From an uncultured Phycisphaerales bacterium (GTDB taxonomy: Bacteria; Planctomycetota; Phycisphaerae; Phycisphaerales; UBA1924), in assembly GCA_937891445.1 (NCBI GenBank), contig CALAFV010000420.1, positions 1 to 6,162 on the forward strand: a DNA stretch of 6,162 bases, given 5' to 3'. The position numbers and the translations under genes were made by a program. Below the pieces are notes generated by a model that saw only the letters and a list, made by a program, of their open reading frames with translations, was not told the origin of the DNA and ran no database searches. Shown here in pieces: positions 5,838-6,162 of the stretch. Position 1 is the first letter of the stretch. Each line of letters starts with the position of its first letter.

Positions 5838-5866
5838 ATTACAAGGCGGCCGGGGCGTGCGGGCAA
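5838..5866 (-). promoter_or_regulatory. Sigma-70-like promoter of the ethylene-receptor-like kinase
   Basis: On the minus strand, TTGCCC (5866-5861) and TGTAAT (5843-5838) are separated by exactly 17 bases. The -10 matches TATAAT at five of six positions and the -35 matches TTGACA at four of six. The locally AT-rich patch stands out in GC-rich DNA. A start near 5831 would give a leader of about 45 bases to the ATG at 5784, which argues against the TTG at 5826 as start codon. It lies just past the terminator of the upstream tRNA gene, so the kinase has its own transcription unit. Confidence 0.6.
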
Positions 5867-5902
5867 ACCGCGTCTTCATCTCACGCCCGGACACGCATAT
5901 CC

Positions 5903-5936
5903 AAAAAGAACCCGCCGCCGGGGTTGCGGCGGCGGG
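5903..5936 (-). terminator. Rho-independent terminator of the tRNA-Ser gene
   Basis: Reading the minus strand, a perfect 10-bp GC stem (arms 5936-5927 and 5920-5911, beginning CCCGCCGCCG) closes a 6-base loop. It is followed at once by TTCTTTTT (5910-5903). It lies 16 bases past the 3' end of the mature tRNA and is the clearest intrinsic terminator in the window. Confidence 0.88.
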
Positions 5937-5951
5937 CGGCGTTGCGCCAAG

Positions 5952-6038
5952 CGGAGAGGGAGGGATTCGAACCCTCGATACGGTTACCCGTATACGCGAT
6001 TTCCAGTCGCGTTCCTTCAGCCTCTCGGACACCTCTCC
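5952..6038 (-). tRNA. tRNA-Ser (anticodon GGA)
   Basis: This is a complete class II tRNA of 87 nt. The acceptor stem GGAGAGG/CCTCTCC is perfect, the D-arm has a TCC/GGA stem, and the anticodon stem CGCGA/TCGCG closes the loop CTGGAAA with anticodon GGA (6004-6002). A long variable arm has the stem TACGG/CCGTA, typical of serine tRNAs. The T-arm is GAGGG-TTCGAAT-CCCTC. The discriminator base is G (5952), as expected for tRNA-Ser. The 3' CCA is not encoded (the next bases are CTT) and must be added by tRNA nucleotidyltransferase. It decodes UCC, and UCU by wobble. It is transcribed alone, towards a strong terminator. Confidence 0.97.
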
Positions 6039-6162
6039 GGTGTGTGATCGGGGGGCTGGGTGGAGAGTTTAGGCCCTTTGGCCCGGGCCGTGGGCCGCCG
6101 CCGCCGGGGGCGGGACGGCAGCGGCGGCCGGGTCCGGCAGGGTCCGGCGGGCCCGCTCGGCT
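6039..6162 (-). other. Region upstream of the tRNA gene: weak promoter candidate and GC-rich repeats
   Basis: Little can be fixed here. On the minus strand, TAAACT (6071-6066) is a plausible -10 about 28 bases before the mature tRNA 5' end, but no recognisable -35 lies 17 bases upstream. A 10-bp palindrome GGCCCGGGCC (6080-6089) and a direct repeat GGGTCCGGC (6130-6138 and 6140-6148) are present. One minus-strand frame is open from the edge to a TAA at 6069-6071, with GC at nearly every third position. That could be the tail of a neighbouring gene, but it is too short and compositionally biased to call. Confidence 0.3.

Noticed and set aside
5781..6032. An 83-codon minus-strand reading frame and a long plus-strand frame across 5950-6040
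   Set aside because: Both run through a complete tRNA-Ser gene and its terminator, and neither shows protein-like features.
6069..6161. Possible C-terminal tail of a minus-strand gene entering from the right edge (30 codons, stop TAA)
   Set aside because: GC at third positions is suggestive, but the sequence is Ala/Pro-rich, has no recognisable motif, and other frames are also open. It is too short to call.
1..6162. CRISPR arrays, insertion sequences, phage genes or attachment sites
   Set aside because: No spaced direct repeats, transposase motifs, terminal inverted repeats of mobile elements, or duplicated tRNA ends were seen. The tRNA-Ser shows no integrase next to it within the window.

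Overview
This window is GC-rich (roughly 70%) bacterial DNA. It encodes two complete two-component systems, a two-gene exported-protein operon, one tRNA gene and the start of a Tat-exported protein. Phylum is an inference. The strong GC bias, weak or missing Shine-Dalgarno sequences at several starts, the style of the kinase (an H-box reading GHDLGN) and a CXXCH-tipped exported helical-repeat protein suggest a planctomycete, possibly of the Phycisphaerae type. No marker gene proves this.

Layout, left to right. (1) Positions 1-61, minus strand: the first 20 codons of a protein with a twin-arginine signal peptide, cut by the window edge. (2) 144-1987, minus strand: a DesK/DesR-like pair. The six-helix membrane histidine kinase (HisKA_3 type) overlaps its NarL/LuxR response regulator by four bases (GTGA). 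(3) About 1988-2154: a divergent control region with a perfect 14-bp inverted repeat and a 2-bp spacer (2036-2065), nested inside a second 10-bp repeat pair. It is a strong operator candidate. (4) 2155-3680, plus strand: a lipoprotein with a predicted beta-sandwich, translationally coupled (ATGA) to an exported alpha-helical-repeat protein that ends in a c-type-heme motif, CRVCH, three residues before its C-terminus. (5) 3681-3703: a very short convergent junction made of G-tracts. (6) 3704-5784, minus strand: a histidine kinase whose membrane domain is the ethylene-binding domain of plant ETR1 and cyanobacterial receptors, including the copper-ligand Cys and His. It has a long coiled coil, a HisKA/HATPase core and a degenerate receiver, and is followed by a stand-alone receiver protein. 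(7) 5838-5866: a good sigma-70-like promoter for this kinase, just after a rho-independent terminator (5903-5936) that ends the upstream tRNA-Ser(GGA) gene (5952-6038).

Working model (inference). The DesK/DesR-like pair senses a membrane or envelope state and probably binds the dyad, controlling itself and perhaps the divergent lipoprotein/heme-motif operon. The right half is an ethylene-receptor-like signalling unit with its own promoter. Its output is an HTH-less receiver, so it probably signals through protein-protein contacts or a phosphorelay rather than by direct DNA binding.
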